This document shows positions 17,892 through 26,637 of a stretch of DNA of 60,222 nt, piece after piece. The notes beneath the pieces are model-generated. The model ran no database searches and was not told where the DNA came from. It was given only the letters and a program-made list of their open reading frames with translations. This DNA is from Syntrophomonadaceae bacterium (GTDB taxonomy: Bacteria > Bacillota > Ch66 > Ch109): NCBI GenBank assembly GCA_012519455.1, contig JAAYQE010000076.1, forward strand, positions 1-60,222, written 5' to 3'. A program made the translations under genes and the position numbers. The first letter of the stretch is position 1. Every line of letters begins with the position of its first letter.

Positions 17892-19154
17892 ATGTTTGGA
17901 ATTAAAATTATCGGCGGGAATCGCCTAAAAGGTGAGGTGCAGGTAAGCGGGGCGAAAAATGCTTCTCTTCCTATATTAGCTGCTTGTCTTTTAACCTCGG
18001 GCGAATGTGTGTTACACGGGGTTCCACGTTTACGGGACGTTGAGGTAATGGTGGAAGTATTACAGGCTTTAGGAGCCCGAGTTAACTGGGAGGGGGCTAC
18101 CTTGACGGTATGCACCAGGGAAGTTAAGACCACGGAAATTCCGGAAATTTTAATGCGAAAAATGCGGGCCTCTAATCTGGTTATGGGGGCTTTGCTGGGC
18201 CGTTGTGGAAGCTTTAAAGCTTCTACTCCCGGGGGGTGTGCGATTGGATCAAGACCAATGGATCTACATTTAAAAGGGTTTCGAAGTCTAGGCGCTCGAA
18301 TTGATCAGCAATATGGCTTTACCCTGGGAGAAGCTCGTAAAGTAAAAGGAACCTTTATTCATCTGGATTTTCCTTCGGTTGGGGCAACTGAAAATTTGAT
18401 GATGGCTGCCGCTCTGGCAGAAGGGCTTACAATAATTCGTAATGCCGCCCGGGAACCAGAGATTGTGGATTTACAGAGTTTTCTTTGCCGATTGGGGGCC
18501 CGGATTTGCGGTGCCGGTACGCATGAAATCAGAATTGAAGGGGTATCGACGTTAGGCGCCGGGGAACATCTGATTATTCCGGATCGAATCGAAGCCAGTA
18601 CTTTTCTAGCTGCCGGCGTAATTAGCCAGGGCGAAGTTATGGTTTTTAATGCGGTAGCGGAACACGTAGAGCCAGTGTTGTCTAAATTACGGGAAATGGG
18701 GGCTCAGATCCGGGTAGAGGAAGAGGGAATTTGGGCTAACTCCAAAGGAAAATATCTGCAGTCTGTAGATGTAAAAACTCTACCGTATCCTGGTTTTCCC
18801 ACAGATATGCAACCCCAAATGGTGGCCCTGCTTACTCAGGCCCGCGGGACTAGTGTAGTTACCGAGACTATTTTTGAGAGTCGCTTTAAGCACGTCGATG
18901 AATTGCGTCGGATGGGAGCCCAGATTCGGGTGGAAGGAAGAGCGGCAATCATTTATGGAGTCTCACGTTTAACCGGCGCCGTGGTTGAAGCTAGTGATTT
19001 ACGGGCCGGGGCCGCTCTGGTTCTAGCCGGTTTAGTAGCTGAAGGGGAGACTTTAGTGGAAGGAGTACATCATCTAGATCGCGGATATCATAATATGGAA
19101 GAAAAATTACAATCTCTGGGGGCCCGGATCCATCGGGCAACGCTAAAGACTTAA
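17892..19154 (+). CDS. murA: UDP-GlcNAc enolpyruvyl transferase MurA
   Basis: Committed step of peptidoglycan synthesis, 420 residues, transferring enolpyruvate from PEP to UDP-GlcNAc. The EPSP-synthase-like fold is visible in GGNRLKGEVQVSGAKNASLP at the N-terminus. The catalytic loop STPGGCAIGSRPMDLHLKG has Cys116, the fosfomycin target, so no Cys-to-Asp resistance form. FPTDMQPQMVALLTQA and ESRFKHVDELRRMGA are present near 295-345. It is followed by a new promoter before ftsQ. murB, the next enzyme of the pathway, is not in the window. Confidence 0.97.
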   Translation: MFGIKIIGGNRLKGEVQVSGAKNASLPILAACLLTSGECVLHGVPRLRDVEVMVEVLQALGARVNWEGATLTVCTREVKTTEIPEILMRKMRASNLVMGALLGRCGSFKASTPGGCAIGSRPMDLHLKGFRSLGARIDQQYGFTLGEARKVKGTFIHLDFPSVGATENLMMAAALAEGLTIIRNAAREPEIVDLQSFLCRLGARICGAGTHEIRIEGVSTLGAGEHLIIPDRIEASTFLAAGVISQGEVMVFNAVAEHVEPVLSKLREMGAQIRVEEEGIWANSKGKYLQSVDVKTLPYPGFPTDMQPQMVALLTQARGTSVVTETIFESRFKHVDELRRMGAQIRVEGRAAIIYGVSRLTGAVVEASDLRAGAALVLAGLVAEGETLVEGVHHLDRGYHNMEEKLQSLGARIHRATLKT

Positions 19155-19275
19155 ACGGGGAAATAATCGGAAATAGGATTTTATTGGTCGGTCTGGGGAC
19201 GGAGAGAAATGCATAACGCCTGGAGGCGGTGTAGAGGGGCATTTACCGCAACTAGGGTGCTTTTTTCGGGATAAG

Positions 19276-19304
19276 TTGGACAGGTTCCTGGTTTTTGATA
19301 TAAT
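19276..19304 (+). promoter_or_regulatory. Sigma-A promoter for ftsQ
   Basis: TTGGAC (19276-19281), a 17-bp spacer and TATAAT (19299-19304) lie just before the ftsQ ribosome site. The -35 hexamer coincides with an upstream in-frame TTG, which shows that ATG 19327, not that TTG, is the ftsQ start. It gives ftsQ-DUF881-sbp and perhaps ftsAZ an own promoter. Confidence 0.7.
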
Positions 19305-19326
19305 AACGGTGTTGGAGGGGTGCCGG

Positions 19327-20094
19327 ATGACTATCCCGGCCGGATTGAGAAATAGCAGTCAACCATCGGTGCCCGGGAGATTAATCTCCGTTTTTGCCTT
19401 CTTATTATTGTGTGCTATGGCTTTATATTATTTTCTTCATTCCCCTGTTTTTGGGGTACGCGAAGTTATAATAGAAGGTAATGAATGTTTACGGTCTGAA
19501 GAAGTAGTTCAGTTAACCGGAGTCATTCTGGGTACTAATATTTTTTTGATCGATGAAGAACAAATTAAGCGTCGCCTGCAAATTCACCCTTTATTGGATA
19601 CCGCCACCATTGAACGGAGGTTGCCTGATAAACTATGGGTGCGGATTCAAGAACGGACTCCTTTTGCGCTTATCCCGGTACCTGAAGGCGGTTTTATGGC
19701 TATAGATCCCCAGGGTGTTTATTTGACGCGGGTCGGGAATATAGTCGAAATCAACCGTCCGGTAATCACCGGATGTGCGATTCCTTCAGATATCTTACCG
19801 GGACAACCCTTATCCGTGAGTATCTTAGCTCAATTTTTACCTATAATGGAACAAACGAGTCCTGCAGTACAACTAGCTATTTCAGAAATCAATTTAAGCC
19901 AACCCGAAAACATCTGTATTTATACCCTAAATGGTATAGAAATTCGGGTTGGTACATTAGAACATTTAAGTGAGTATCTGGGTGTTTTAGAGGAGATTTT
20001 AACGGTTCAAATAAATCGGTTTGAGTATCGAACGGTTGAATATATAGACATGAGTTTCCGTGGATCACCAGTAATTAAGTTTTATTCCGAATAA
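19327..20094 (+). CDS. ftsQ: Cell division protein FtsQ/DivIB
   Basis: Bitopic membrane protein of about 255 residues. The short cytoplasmic tail is followed by one helix (LISVFAFLLLCAMALYYFLH, about 19-38), then a POTRA domain beginning SPVFGVREVIIEGNECLRSE and the FtsQ domain (LLDTATIERRLPDKLWVRIQ). It links the divisome with FtsL and FtsB/DivIC. GGAGGGG at 19314-19320 fixes the start at ATG 19327. Sequence identity in the family is low, but domain order and position before ftsA/ftsZ are decisive. Confidence 0.92.
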   Translation: MTIPAGLRNSSQPSVPGRLISVFAFLLLCAMALYYFLHSPVFGVREVIIEGNECLRSEEVVQLTGVILGTNIFLIDEEQIKRRLQIHPLLDTATIERRLPDKLWVRIQERTPFALIPVPEGGFMAIDPQGVYLTRVGNIVEINRPVITGCAIPSDILPGQPLSVSILAQFLPIMEQTSPAVQLAISEINLSQPENICIYTLNGIEIRVGTLEHLSEYLGVLEEILTVQINRFEYRTVEYIDMSFRGSPVIKFYSE

Positions 20095-20109
20095 AGCGAG
20101 GTGAATAAG

Positions 20110-20820
20110 GTGAAAGTTAAAAGCGGGTATTTCACGATTGCCCTAGTAAGTATAATTTTAGGTCTAATGCTGGCCGTACAGTATAAAGTTACGGAGGGAA
20201 ACCCGAATGATTCTTCAGCTCGTCGGATGCAGGAATTAGTTGTCGAGTTAAAGCACACGAAAGAAGAAAGGGATAACTTAAAAAGTGAAGTCGATGAATT
20301 AAGACTAAGCTTAGATAAGGCGATCGTGGGACAGAGCCAAAGTAATGAAGCCTTGCTGACGGAATTAGATAAAGCGCGTCAAGCTGCCGGTTTAGAGGCC
20401 GTGAAGGGACCAGGGGTTATAGTCACCTTAAACGATAGTACCCGAACTCTTCAACCAGGCGAGGACCCCAATTTGTATTTGATTCACGATGAAGATATTT
20501 TAAAGGTAGTTAACGAACTTAAGGCAGCCGGGGCCGAGGCTATTGCAGTTAATGAGCAACGGATTTTAGCCACCAGTGAGATTCGGTGTGCGGGGCCAAC
20601 GATCCAGGTTAACGGGAATCGAATCGCTCCTCCTTTCACGATTACGGGTATTGGCGATCCGGTTTACCTGGAAAATTCTTTGAGGATTAAGGGCGGCGTC
20701 TTAGAGAACTTGAACTTTTGGGGTATACAGATAAAAGTTGAACAGGCTAATGAATTAACTATTCCCGGTTATCACGGAACCATCAGATTCAAATACGCGA
20801 GTACGGCTAAAGAGAGGTGA
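20110..20820 (+). CDS. DUF881 family protein (YlxW/YlxX-like)
   Basis: About 236 residues: one N-terminal membrane helix (FTIALVSIILGLMLAVQY), a coiled coil (about residues 38-85) and a compact DUF881 domain (GPGVIVTLNDS to the end). Bacillus has related genes ylxW and ylxX at the same place between divIB and sbp. Exact function is unknown; location suggests a division or wall role. GCGAGGTGA at 20096-20104 favours GTG 20110 over GTG 20101. Only one copy is present here. Confidence 0.85.
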   Translation: MKVKSGYFTIALVSIILGLMLAVQYKVTEGNPNDSSARRMQELVVELKHTKEERDNLKSEVDELRLSLDKAIVGQSQSNEALLTELDKARQAAGLEAVKGPGVIVTLNDSTRTLQPGEDPNLYLIHDEDILKVVNELKAAGAEAIAVNEQRILATSEIRCAGPTIQVNGNRIAPPFTITGIGDPVYLENSLRIKGGVLENLNFWGIQIKVEQANELTIPGYHGTIRFKYASTAKER

Positions 20821-20829
20821 TTTATATTT

Positions 20830-21162
20830 ATGTGGGTATACGCCTTATTAGGGGTATTGATTGGAGTAATAATTGGTTTAAAATCACCTCTGGTAATTCC
20901 TGCTATCTACGCAAAATATATGTCGGTGGCGATTCTGGCCGCCTTAGATTCCGTATTCGGTGGTTTACGGGGGGCCATGGAAGAAAGCTTTGACAATCAG
21001 GTCTTTATTACCGGTTTTTTTAGTAATGCGCTGCTGGCGGCGTTACTGGCTTATTTAGGGGACCGCTTAGGCGTGGAATTATATATGGCGGCTATCGTAG
21101 CTTTTGGGGTTAGGATTTTTCAAAATTTAGCAATTATTCGTCGATATTTATTGAAAAAATAA
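20830..21162 (+). CDS. sbp: Small basic protein family (Sbp, DUF1290)
   Basis: 110-residue membrane protein with about three hydrophobic segments (residues 2-20, 30-45 and 60-95). The sequence GLKSPLVIPAIYAKYMSVAI followed by ALDSVFGGLRGA is characteristic of DUF1290. It lies directly before ftsA, as in Bacillus and many Clostridia. Function is unknown. Start is ATG 20830 behind GAGAGGTG. Confidence 0.88.
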   Translation: MWVYALLGVLIGVIIGLKSPLVIPAIYAKYMSVAILAALDSVFGGLRGAMEESFDNQVFITGFFSNALLAALLAYLGDRLGVELYMAAIVAFGVRIFQNLAIIRRYLLKK

Positions 21163-21246
21163 GTTAAAATATGATTATCAAAAAAAGGGAATTATATTTT
21201 TATGTGGAAATAATGTTTTAGGGTATTAACGGGCGGGAGGTGCGCC

Positions 21247-22476
21247 GTGGCCAGGCGGAATGTGGTTGTCGGCTTAGATATTGGCACAACCAAAACAGTG
21301 GTTCTGGTAGGAGAAGTGGCACCTAACGGCCGGGTATACATAATTGGGGTCGGTGAGGCTCCGTCCAGGGGATTACGCAAAGGTGCAATCGTAGATATCG
21401 AAGATACCGTTCGTTCTATTGACCAGGCTGTAGAAAAGGCGGAACACATGAGTGGGGTCGAGGTGGACCGGGTAATGGTAGCGGTTAGCGGCTCCCATCT
21501 TAATTCCCTGAATAATCGGGGAGTAGTTGCGGTCGCCGGCCCCGGCCGCGAGATTACTTCAGTAGATGTAGAAAGAGTTTTGTACAATACCCGAATGATT
21601 GTGGTGCCTCCAGAGCGCCGTATTGTACATGTGTTACCACGGCAGTATATTGTAGATGGATACGATAGTATCCGGGATCCGGTAGGAATGATCGGAGTTC
21701 GCCTAGAGGTAGAAGCCCACATTATTACTGCGTCTAGCACTTATTTACAAAACTTGGTTAAGTGTGTAGAAAAGGCCGGCCTCCGTGTTGAAACGCTGGT
21801 GGTCAACCCTATGGCCGCTGCAGAAGCGTCGGTGTTACCAGAAGAAAAGGAATTAGGGGTCCTATTGGTAGATATTGGTGGGGGAACGACCGACATGGCT
21901 CTTTTTGAAAAAGGCAGTCTCTGGTTAACTTCAGGGTTACCCCTGGGAGGAGACCATATAACCAGTGATTTGGCGGTCGGATTGCGTACTACCCTGTTGG
22001 AGGCCGAAAGAGTGAAACGGGAGTATGGCTGTGTCTTAATGGAATTAATTTCAGGAAATGAATCTGTTATGATTACTAATGTAGGGAGTAGAGAGGTTAA
22101 TCAGATTACGCGTCGGAATATTGTGGAAGTTATTCAACCACGGGTGCAAGAAATTCTTATGTTGGTTCGTGAAGCAATTTTAAGGTCCGGATATCAAGGG
22201 GCACTTCCAGGAGGTTGTGTTTTAACCGGAGGAACTGCTTTATTGGCCGGAATGAAGGAATTAGCCCAAGATGAGTTACAGCTTCCAGTTCGTATTGGTT
22301 ATCCTGAGGGCCTGGGAGGACTGGTCGATGTAGCACATAGTCCGCAGTTTTCAACGGTGGCCGGATTGGTGCTTCAAGCGGCTAAGCAATTTCAAGTGGT
22401 GATAGTTGCTGAAGCAGATCCCTTATTGGGTGGAATTTGGGGTAAGCTAAAATCTTGGTGGAAAGAATTAGCTTGA
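21247..22476 (+). CDS. ftsA: Cell division actin-like protein FtsA
   Basis: 409 residues with the actin-type phosphate loop VVGLDIGTTKTVVLVGE at the N-terminus, the FtsA-specific 1C SHS2 subdomain, LLVDIGGGTTDMALF (about residue 200) and CVLTGGTALLAGM (about 322). The C-terminus IWGKLKSWWKELA is an amphipathic helix, the usual membrane tether. FtsA anchors FtsZ filaments. Start is GTG 21247 behind GGGAGGTG. ftsZ follows after 35 bp. Confidence 0.96.
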   Translation: MARRNVVVGLDIGTTKTVVLVGEVAPNGRVYIIGVGEAPSRGLRKGAIVDIEDTVRSIDQAVEKAEHMSGVEVDRVMVAVSGSHLNSLNNRGVVAVAGPGREITSVDVERVLYNTRMIVVPPERRIVHVLPRQYIVDGYDSIRDPVGMIGVRLEVEAHIITASSTYLQNLVKCVEKAGLRVETLVVNPMAAAEASVLPEEKELGVLLVDIGGGTTDMALFEKGSLWLTSGLPLGGDHITSDLAVGLRTTLLEAERVKREYGCVLMELISGNESVMITNVGSREVNQITRRNIVEVIQPRVQEILMLVREAILRSGYQGALPGGCVLTGGTALLAGMKELAQDELQLPVRIGYPEGLGGLVDVAHSPQFSTVAGLVLQAAKQFQVVIVAEADPLLGGIWGKLKSWWKELA

Positions 22477-22511
22477 TTACGTAGTGAGGCGGTAAGAGGA
22501 GGGTTTATAGG

Positions 22512-23567
22512 GTGCTGGATTTTGAAACAGAAGCAACCCCACTGGCAGCTATTAAAGTTATTGGGGTAGGTGGGGGTGGCAATAATGCGGTCAACCGGAT
22601 GATTGCCGCCGGTCTTAAAGGCGTTGAGTTTATTGCGGTTAATACGGATGCTCAAGCGCTCGGTTTGTCCCGAGCCGAAAATAAGATTCAAGTAGGGGGT
22701 AAATTGACTAAGGGGCTAGGAGCCGGAGCTAACCCGGAAATTGGACAAAAAGCCGCTGAAGAAAGCCGGGACGAATTATTACAAGCTCTACGCGGGGCGG
22801 ATATGGTATTTGTTACCGCAGGAATGGGTGGCGGTACCGGTACCGGGGGAGCCCCGGTAGTAGCCTCGGTGGCCAAGGAGATAGGGGCTTTAACCGTAGG
22901 CGTAGTAACCCGGCCTTTTATATTTGAAGGTAAGAAACGGGCCAATCAAGCGGAAAAAGGTATTCAGGAATTAAAAACCAAAGTCGATACTTTAATTACC
23001 ATACCTAATGATCGGTTGCTTCAGGTGGTCGATCGTAATACCTCCATAGCGGAAGCTTTTCGGATTGCTGACGACGTGTTACGGCAAGGCGTACAAGGAA
23101 TTTCCGATCTAATTGCCGTTCCCGGGTTAATTAACCTCGACTTTGCTGACGTAAAGACGATTATGACCGATACCGGTTCGGCCCTAATGGGGATTGGAAG
23201 TGGATGTGGAGAGAGTCGAGCGATGGAGGCTGCACGATTAGCCATCTCTAGTCCCTTATTGGAGACTTCAATTAAGGGGGCCCGAGGCGTTCTTTTAAAT
23301 ATAACGGGCGGGCCGGATCTAAGTCTATTTGAAGTTAACGAGGCAGCGGAAATAATTGCCCAAGAGGCAGATCCCGAGGCCAACATTATTTTTGGGGCCG
23401 TCATTGACGAAAGACTACAAGATGAAGTACGGGTTACGGTTATTGCTACTGGTTTTGACGCTAAAGCGACAGAGCAAAAAGAGGTGCTAGCTGATCTTGG
23501 GTCTCTACGCACTTTCTCTGGTGGGACCACTAATTTGGATATACCCGCCTTTTTACGTCGTAAATAG
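22512..23567 (+). CDS. ftsZ: Tubulin-like division GTPase FtsZ
   Basis: 351 residues. The GTP-binding core shows [13 protein letters not shown] near the N-terminus and the tubulin signature [18 protein letters not shown] (about 105-122). The T7 loop [11 protein letters not shown] is intact. The linker is short and ends in the conserved peptide [12 protein letters not shown] that binds FtsA and SepF. Start is GTG 22512 behind GAGGAGGG, stop is TAG. A strong terminator follows, ending the dcw transcript. Confidence 0.98.
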   Translation: MLDFETEATPLAAIKVIGVGGGGNNAVNRMIAAGLKGVEFIAVNTDAQALGLSRAENKIQVGGKLTKGLGAGANPEIGQKAAEESRDELLQALRGADMVFVTAGMGGGTGTGGAPVVASVAKEIGALTVGVVTRPFIFEGKKRANQAEKGIQELKTKVDTLITIPNDRLLQVVDRNTSIAEAFRIADDVLRQGVQGISDLIAVPGLINLDFADVKTIMTDTGSALMGIGSGCGESRAMEAARLAISSPLLETSIKGARGVLLNITGGPDLSLFEVNEAAEIIAQEADPEANIIFGAVIDERLQDEVRVTVIATGFDAKATEQKEVLADLGSLRTFSGGTTNLDIPAFLRRK

Positions 23568-23620
23568 ATTAATGGATCATTAATTACTTAGCAAAACAAA
23601 AAATTTTTTGCAACATATAG

Positions 23621-23657
23621 CCAGCGAGGTTATTGTATAATCTCGGCTGGTTTTTTT
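23621..23657 (+). terminator. Rho-independent terminator after ftsZ
   Basis: CCAGCGAGGTTAT pairs with ATAATCTCGGCTGG (one bulge, one G-U) and is followed by TTTTTTT. It ends the dcw unit. The remaining 157 bp to spoIIGA must hold that operon's promoter, which I could not pin down. Confidence 0.88.
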
Positions 23658-23814
23658 GTAGAGAAATCGGTGGTTAGGCAAACGTATAATGACAAATTTT
23701 GTAAGGAAGGTGATCTATAATAATAATGGTGACTGAGCTAGTACTGATCCTGGAAAGAACTCCATATACATAATAAAGATACGGAAGTCCCTAGGTTGGT
23801 AGGAGAGGGTTAGA

Positions 23815-24741
23815 ATGGGGCAGCCTTATATCTATTTGGACGTGGTGTTTCTAATAAATTTAATTATGGATTACGCAATCCTATGGGCCACGGCACGCTT
23901 GGGGCATATCCCAGCCAGTCAAAAACGTCTATTAGCTGGGGCTTTCGTAGGGGCTTTTTACTGTATAGCTTTGCTTATTCCCGGCTTAAACTTTCTTTAC
24001 AGTCTGCTGTTTCGCTTTCTTTTATCGCTGGTAATCGTAGGTGTGGCCTTTGCCCCGCTTACGCCTTTAAAGTTTTTGCAGGCTTGTGGTTACTTTTACC
24101 TTGTCGCTTTTACTATGGGGGGGGCTATGTTAGGAGGAATTTATCTCCTTTCAACCAATCCGGAATTCTTTGGAACCTTAAACCGTTTGGGGCTGCGCTT
24201 GATCAATATTTCCTCTGCTTGGTTACTTGTTGCCCTGGCAGCTGCCGTCGTACTAGGGAAATGGGGCATGCTTTTAGTAAAGCGAGTATTAGCCAGAAAC
24301 TTTTTTCAGGTTCCCCTTACTATTTGCCTGGGAGGACGGGATTTAACGATTTCTGCTTTACTAGATACTGGCAATCAGCTTAAAGATCCATTAACGCAGG
24401 CTCCGGTGATTATCGCGGAGTATACTGCGGTTGAACCTTTTTTACCGGATGACTTAAAAAGCCTCTTTCAGCATTCCCAGGAGATCGATTTAAAACAAAT
24501 AGCGGAGGAGATATCTAATTCGGTGTGGTCGAGCCGTTTTCGACTCATACCCTTTTCGTCGATCGGTAAGAACCATGGAATGTTGCTTGGTCTACGGCCG
24601 GACGAGATAAGTTTTGAGGTGAATGATCAAAGGGTAACGACGCGGAATGTAGTACTGGGCATCTATCATAAACCACTTTGCCCTAAAGGCTCCTATCAAG
24701 CTTTATTGCATCCTGATTTGTTACAGTCGGCAATCGCTTAA
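23815..24741 (+). CDS. spoIIGA: Sigma-E processing aspartic protease SpoIIGA
   Basis: 308 residues: five to six N-terminal membrane helices (to about residue 150), then a cytoplasmic pepsin-like domain. The catalytic Asp184 is in ALLDTGNQLKDPLTQAPV, the DTGN motif of the family. SpoIIGA sits in the septal membrane on the mother-cell side and cleaves pro-sigma-E when SpoIIR signals from the forespore. Its substrate sigE lies 30 bp downstream and spoIIR two genes further, so enzyme, substrate, signal and the sigma-G gene are together. Confidence 0.95.
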   Translation: MGQPYIYLDVVFLINLIMDYAILWATARLGHIPASQKRLLAGAFVGAFYCIALLIPGLNFLYSLLFRFLLSLVIVGVAFAPLTPLKFLQACGYFYLVAFTMGGAMLGGIYLLSTNPEFFGTLNRLGLRLINISSAWLLVALAAAVVLGKWGMLLVKRVLARNFFQVPLTICLGGRDLTISALLDTGNQLKDPLTQAPVIIAEYTAVEPFLPDDLKSLFQHSQEIDLKQIAEEISNSVWSSRFRLIPFSSIGKNHGMLLGLRPDEISFEVNDQRVTTRNVVLGIYHKPLCPKGSYQALLHPDLLQSAIA

Positions 24742-24771
24742 TCAAGAAATAAGCCGGGGGAGGGACCAGAA

Positions 24772-25536
24772 ATGGCCGATAACCAGCGTGATCCGGTTAT
24801 CGTCAAATGGAATAATTGGTGGATTAAGTTACGCTGGACCTTCAAATTGACCTTATTAAGGTTATTACAGCGGCTAGGAATTTGGGCTGAAATATATTAT
24901 GTTGGCAGTAGTGAGGCTTTACCGCCACCTTTAAGTTCTGACGAAGAGGTTTTTTTATTGGCCCGGTTAGAAACCGGCGATCAGGCGGTAAAAAGTGTGC
25001 TGATTGAAAGAAATCTACGGCTCGTCGTATATATTGCCCGAAAATTCGAAAATACCGGCATTGGCATTGAAGACCTAGTATCTATTGGAACTATAGGATT
25101 GATTAAAGCGGTAAATACTTTTGATGTATCAAAACGGATTAAACTGGCTACTTACGCCTCCCGCTGCATTGAAAATGAAATATTAATGTATCTTCGCCGT
25201 AATAGTCGCAACCGGATTGAAGTGTCTTTTGATGAACCACTCAATGTAGATTGGGATGGCAATGAACTGCTCTTATCGGATGTATTGGGGACCGAGAACG
25301 ATATTATCTACAAAACCCTGGAAGACGAAGTCGATCGAAAATTACTACAGACCGCCATGCTTAAACTCAGCCCTCGGGAAAAAAAGATTATGGAGTTGCG
25401 GTTTGGTCTACATGGAGGCAAGGAAAAAACTCAGAAAGAAGTAGCTGATTTGCTGGGTATCTCTCAGTCTTACATTTCTCGTTTAGAGAAACGGATTATT
25501 AAAAGGCTGCGTAAAGAAATAGCTCGCATGGAATAG
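24772..25536 (+). CDS. sigE: RNA polymerase sporulation sigma factor SigE (pro-sigma-E)
   Basis: Early mother-cell sigma factor of 254 residues. Region 2 contains [16 protein letters not shown] and [16 protein letters not shown]; region 4 has KMELRFG-like and [17 protein letters not shown] helix-turn-helix sequences. The processed form should begin near Tyr42 in [12 protein letters not shown], by comparison with the Bacillus site before YYIGGSEALPPP. The pro-region here is about 41 residues, longer than the roughly 27 in Bacillus, and has an amphipathic stretch for membrane binding. Start ATG 24772 has a strong GGGGGAGGG site, so the long pro-region appears real. Confidence 0.96.
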   Translation: MADNQRDPVIVKWNNWWIKLRWTFKLTLLRLLQRLGIWAEIYYVGSSEALPPPLSSDEEVFLLARLETGDQAVKSVLIERNLRLVVYIARKFENTGIGIEDLVSIGTIGLIKAVNTFDVSKRIKLATYASRCIENEILMYLRRNSRNRIEVSFDEPLNVDWDGNELLLSDVLGTENDIIYKTLEDEVDRKLLQTAMLKLSPREKKIMELRFGLHGGKEKTQKEVADLLGISQSYISRLEKRIIKRLRKEIARME

Positions 25537-25841
25537 AGTTTAACCAAATCGGCGAGAAGTTCCTTTTCTCAAGGCCCGTAGGTGTAGGAAGGCGATGAAT
25601 ATCCCATTTTTTCCATTTTCCAGAAATCTCTTAACCAAGTACATCTGGTATATATTAGCCAGGTGTTTTATTTTTTCTAGTTGTACACAGGGACCCGAAG
25701 TACAGAGCCGGTCCTCTAATTCAGTAGACAAGAATTTCGTATAAAAAAGAAGCGGCAGGGGATAATTAGACTGAACACCTTAATCAGACCATTAAATAAC
25801 CTTCTTATACAATCTAGTTGAACGGTTCTGGAGGGTTCAGT
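25537..25841. other. Intergenic region between sigE and sigG
   Basis: 305 bp without a convincing gene. It holds a weak hairpin (GAGAA/TTCTC, 25554-25570, no T-run) and a sigma-F-like promoter at 25739-25767. The rest shows no coding signal or clear repeat. Confidence 0.6.
25739..25767 (+). promoter_or_regulatory. Sigma-F-type promoter for sigG-spoIIR
   Basis: GTATA (25739-25743), a 14-bp spacer and GGGGATAATT (25758-25767) match the forespore sigma-F consensus GywTA / GGnnAnAnTw at every defined base, with a spacer one base short of the usual 15. In Bacillus both spoIIIG (sigG) and spoIIR are sigma-F dependent, so location and motif agree. Confidence 0.65.
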
Positions 25842-26615
25842 ATGATTATCAATAAAGTCGAGATATGTGGGGTAAATACTTCTAAGCTTCCGGTATTAAA
25901 AAATAGTGAAATGCGAGTGTTGTTCAAGGAAGTACAAAGTGGCGATCGTCAAGCGCGAGAAAAGTTGGTAAACGGGAATTTGCGGTTGGTACTTAGTGTA
26001 ATTCAGCGTTTTACCAATCGAGGGGAATATGTAGATGCTTTGTTTCAGGTAGGTTGCATTGGCTTAATTAAAGCGATTGACAATTTTGATTTGGAACAAA
26101 ACGTTAAGTTTTCTACCTATGCCGTACCCATGATTATTGGAGAGATCAGACGGTATCTACGGGACAACAACCCGATTCGGGTAAGTCGATCCCTACGTGA
26201 TGTAGCTTATAAAGCGCTCCAAACCCGGGATATGTTGGTCAGCAAAAACTCCCGTGAACCTTCAATAATGGAAATCGCCAAGGAATTAGGTTTGCCGAGT
26301 GAAGAAGTTGTGTTTGCTTTAGATGCAATACAAGAACCAATATCTCTTTTTGAACCGATCTACCATGATGGCGGTGATCCTATTTATGTTATGGATCAGA
26401 TCGGGGATGAGCGTAATCATGATTTTCATTGGTTAGAAGAAATTGCGGTTCAGGAGGCGCTGCATAAACTTAGTGATCGGGAGAAGTTAATTTTAAGTTT
26501 ACGCTTTTTTGAAGGAAAAACCCAAATGGAGGTAGCAGAAGAGATTGGTATCTCTCAGGCCCAAGTTTCCCGCTTAGAGAAAGCAGCTTTATATCATATG
26601 CGCAAATACGTCTAG
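25842..26615 (+). CDS. sigG: RNA polymerase sporulation sigma factor SigG
   Basis: Late forespore sigma factor, 257 residues from ATG 25842 (site GGAGGG at 25829-25834; the frame opens earlier at 25818). The N-terminus INKVEICGVNTSKLPVLKN is almost the Bacillus sigma-G signature. Region 2 contains DALFQVGCIGLIKAIDNFDL and region 4 SQAQVSRLEKAALYHMRKYV. A sigma-F-like promoter precedes it, and spoIIR follows 22 bp later. Confidence 0.97.
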   Translation: MIINKVEICGVNTSKLPVLKNSEMRVLFKEVQSGDRQAREKLVNGNLRLVLSVIQRFTNRGEYVDALFQVGCIGLIKAIDNFDLEQNVKFSTYAVPMIIGEIRRYLRDNNPIRVSRSLRDVAYKALQTRDMLVSKNSREPSIMEIAKELGLPSEEVVFALDAIQEPISLFEPIYHDGGDPIYVMDQIGDERNHDFHWLEEIAVQEALHKLSDREKLILSLRFFEGKTQMEVAEEIGISQAQVSRLEKAALYHMRKYV

Positions 26616-26637
26616 CACGGGAAGGAGTAAATGGGCA

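Noticed and set aside
19155-19275. Terminator between murA and ftsQ
   Set aside because: There is a T-run (19260-19266) and small pairings such as GCGGT/ACCGC, but no stem lies directly before the T-run.
21192-21740. 182-residue minus-strand ORF opposite ftsA
   Set aside because: Lies fully opposite the N-terminal domain of ftsA and has a Thr/Arg/Ser-rich shadow composition.
23660-23814. Spo0A box upstream of spoIIGA
   Set aside because: TGACAAA near 23689 fits TGNCGAA with a mismatch only, and no second box or clear promoter is visible.
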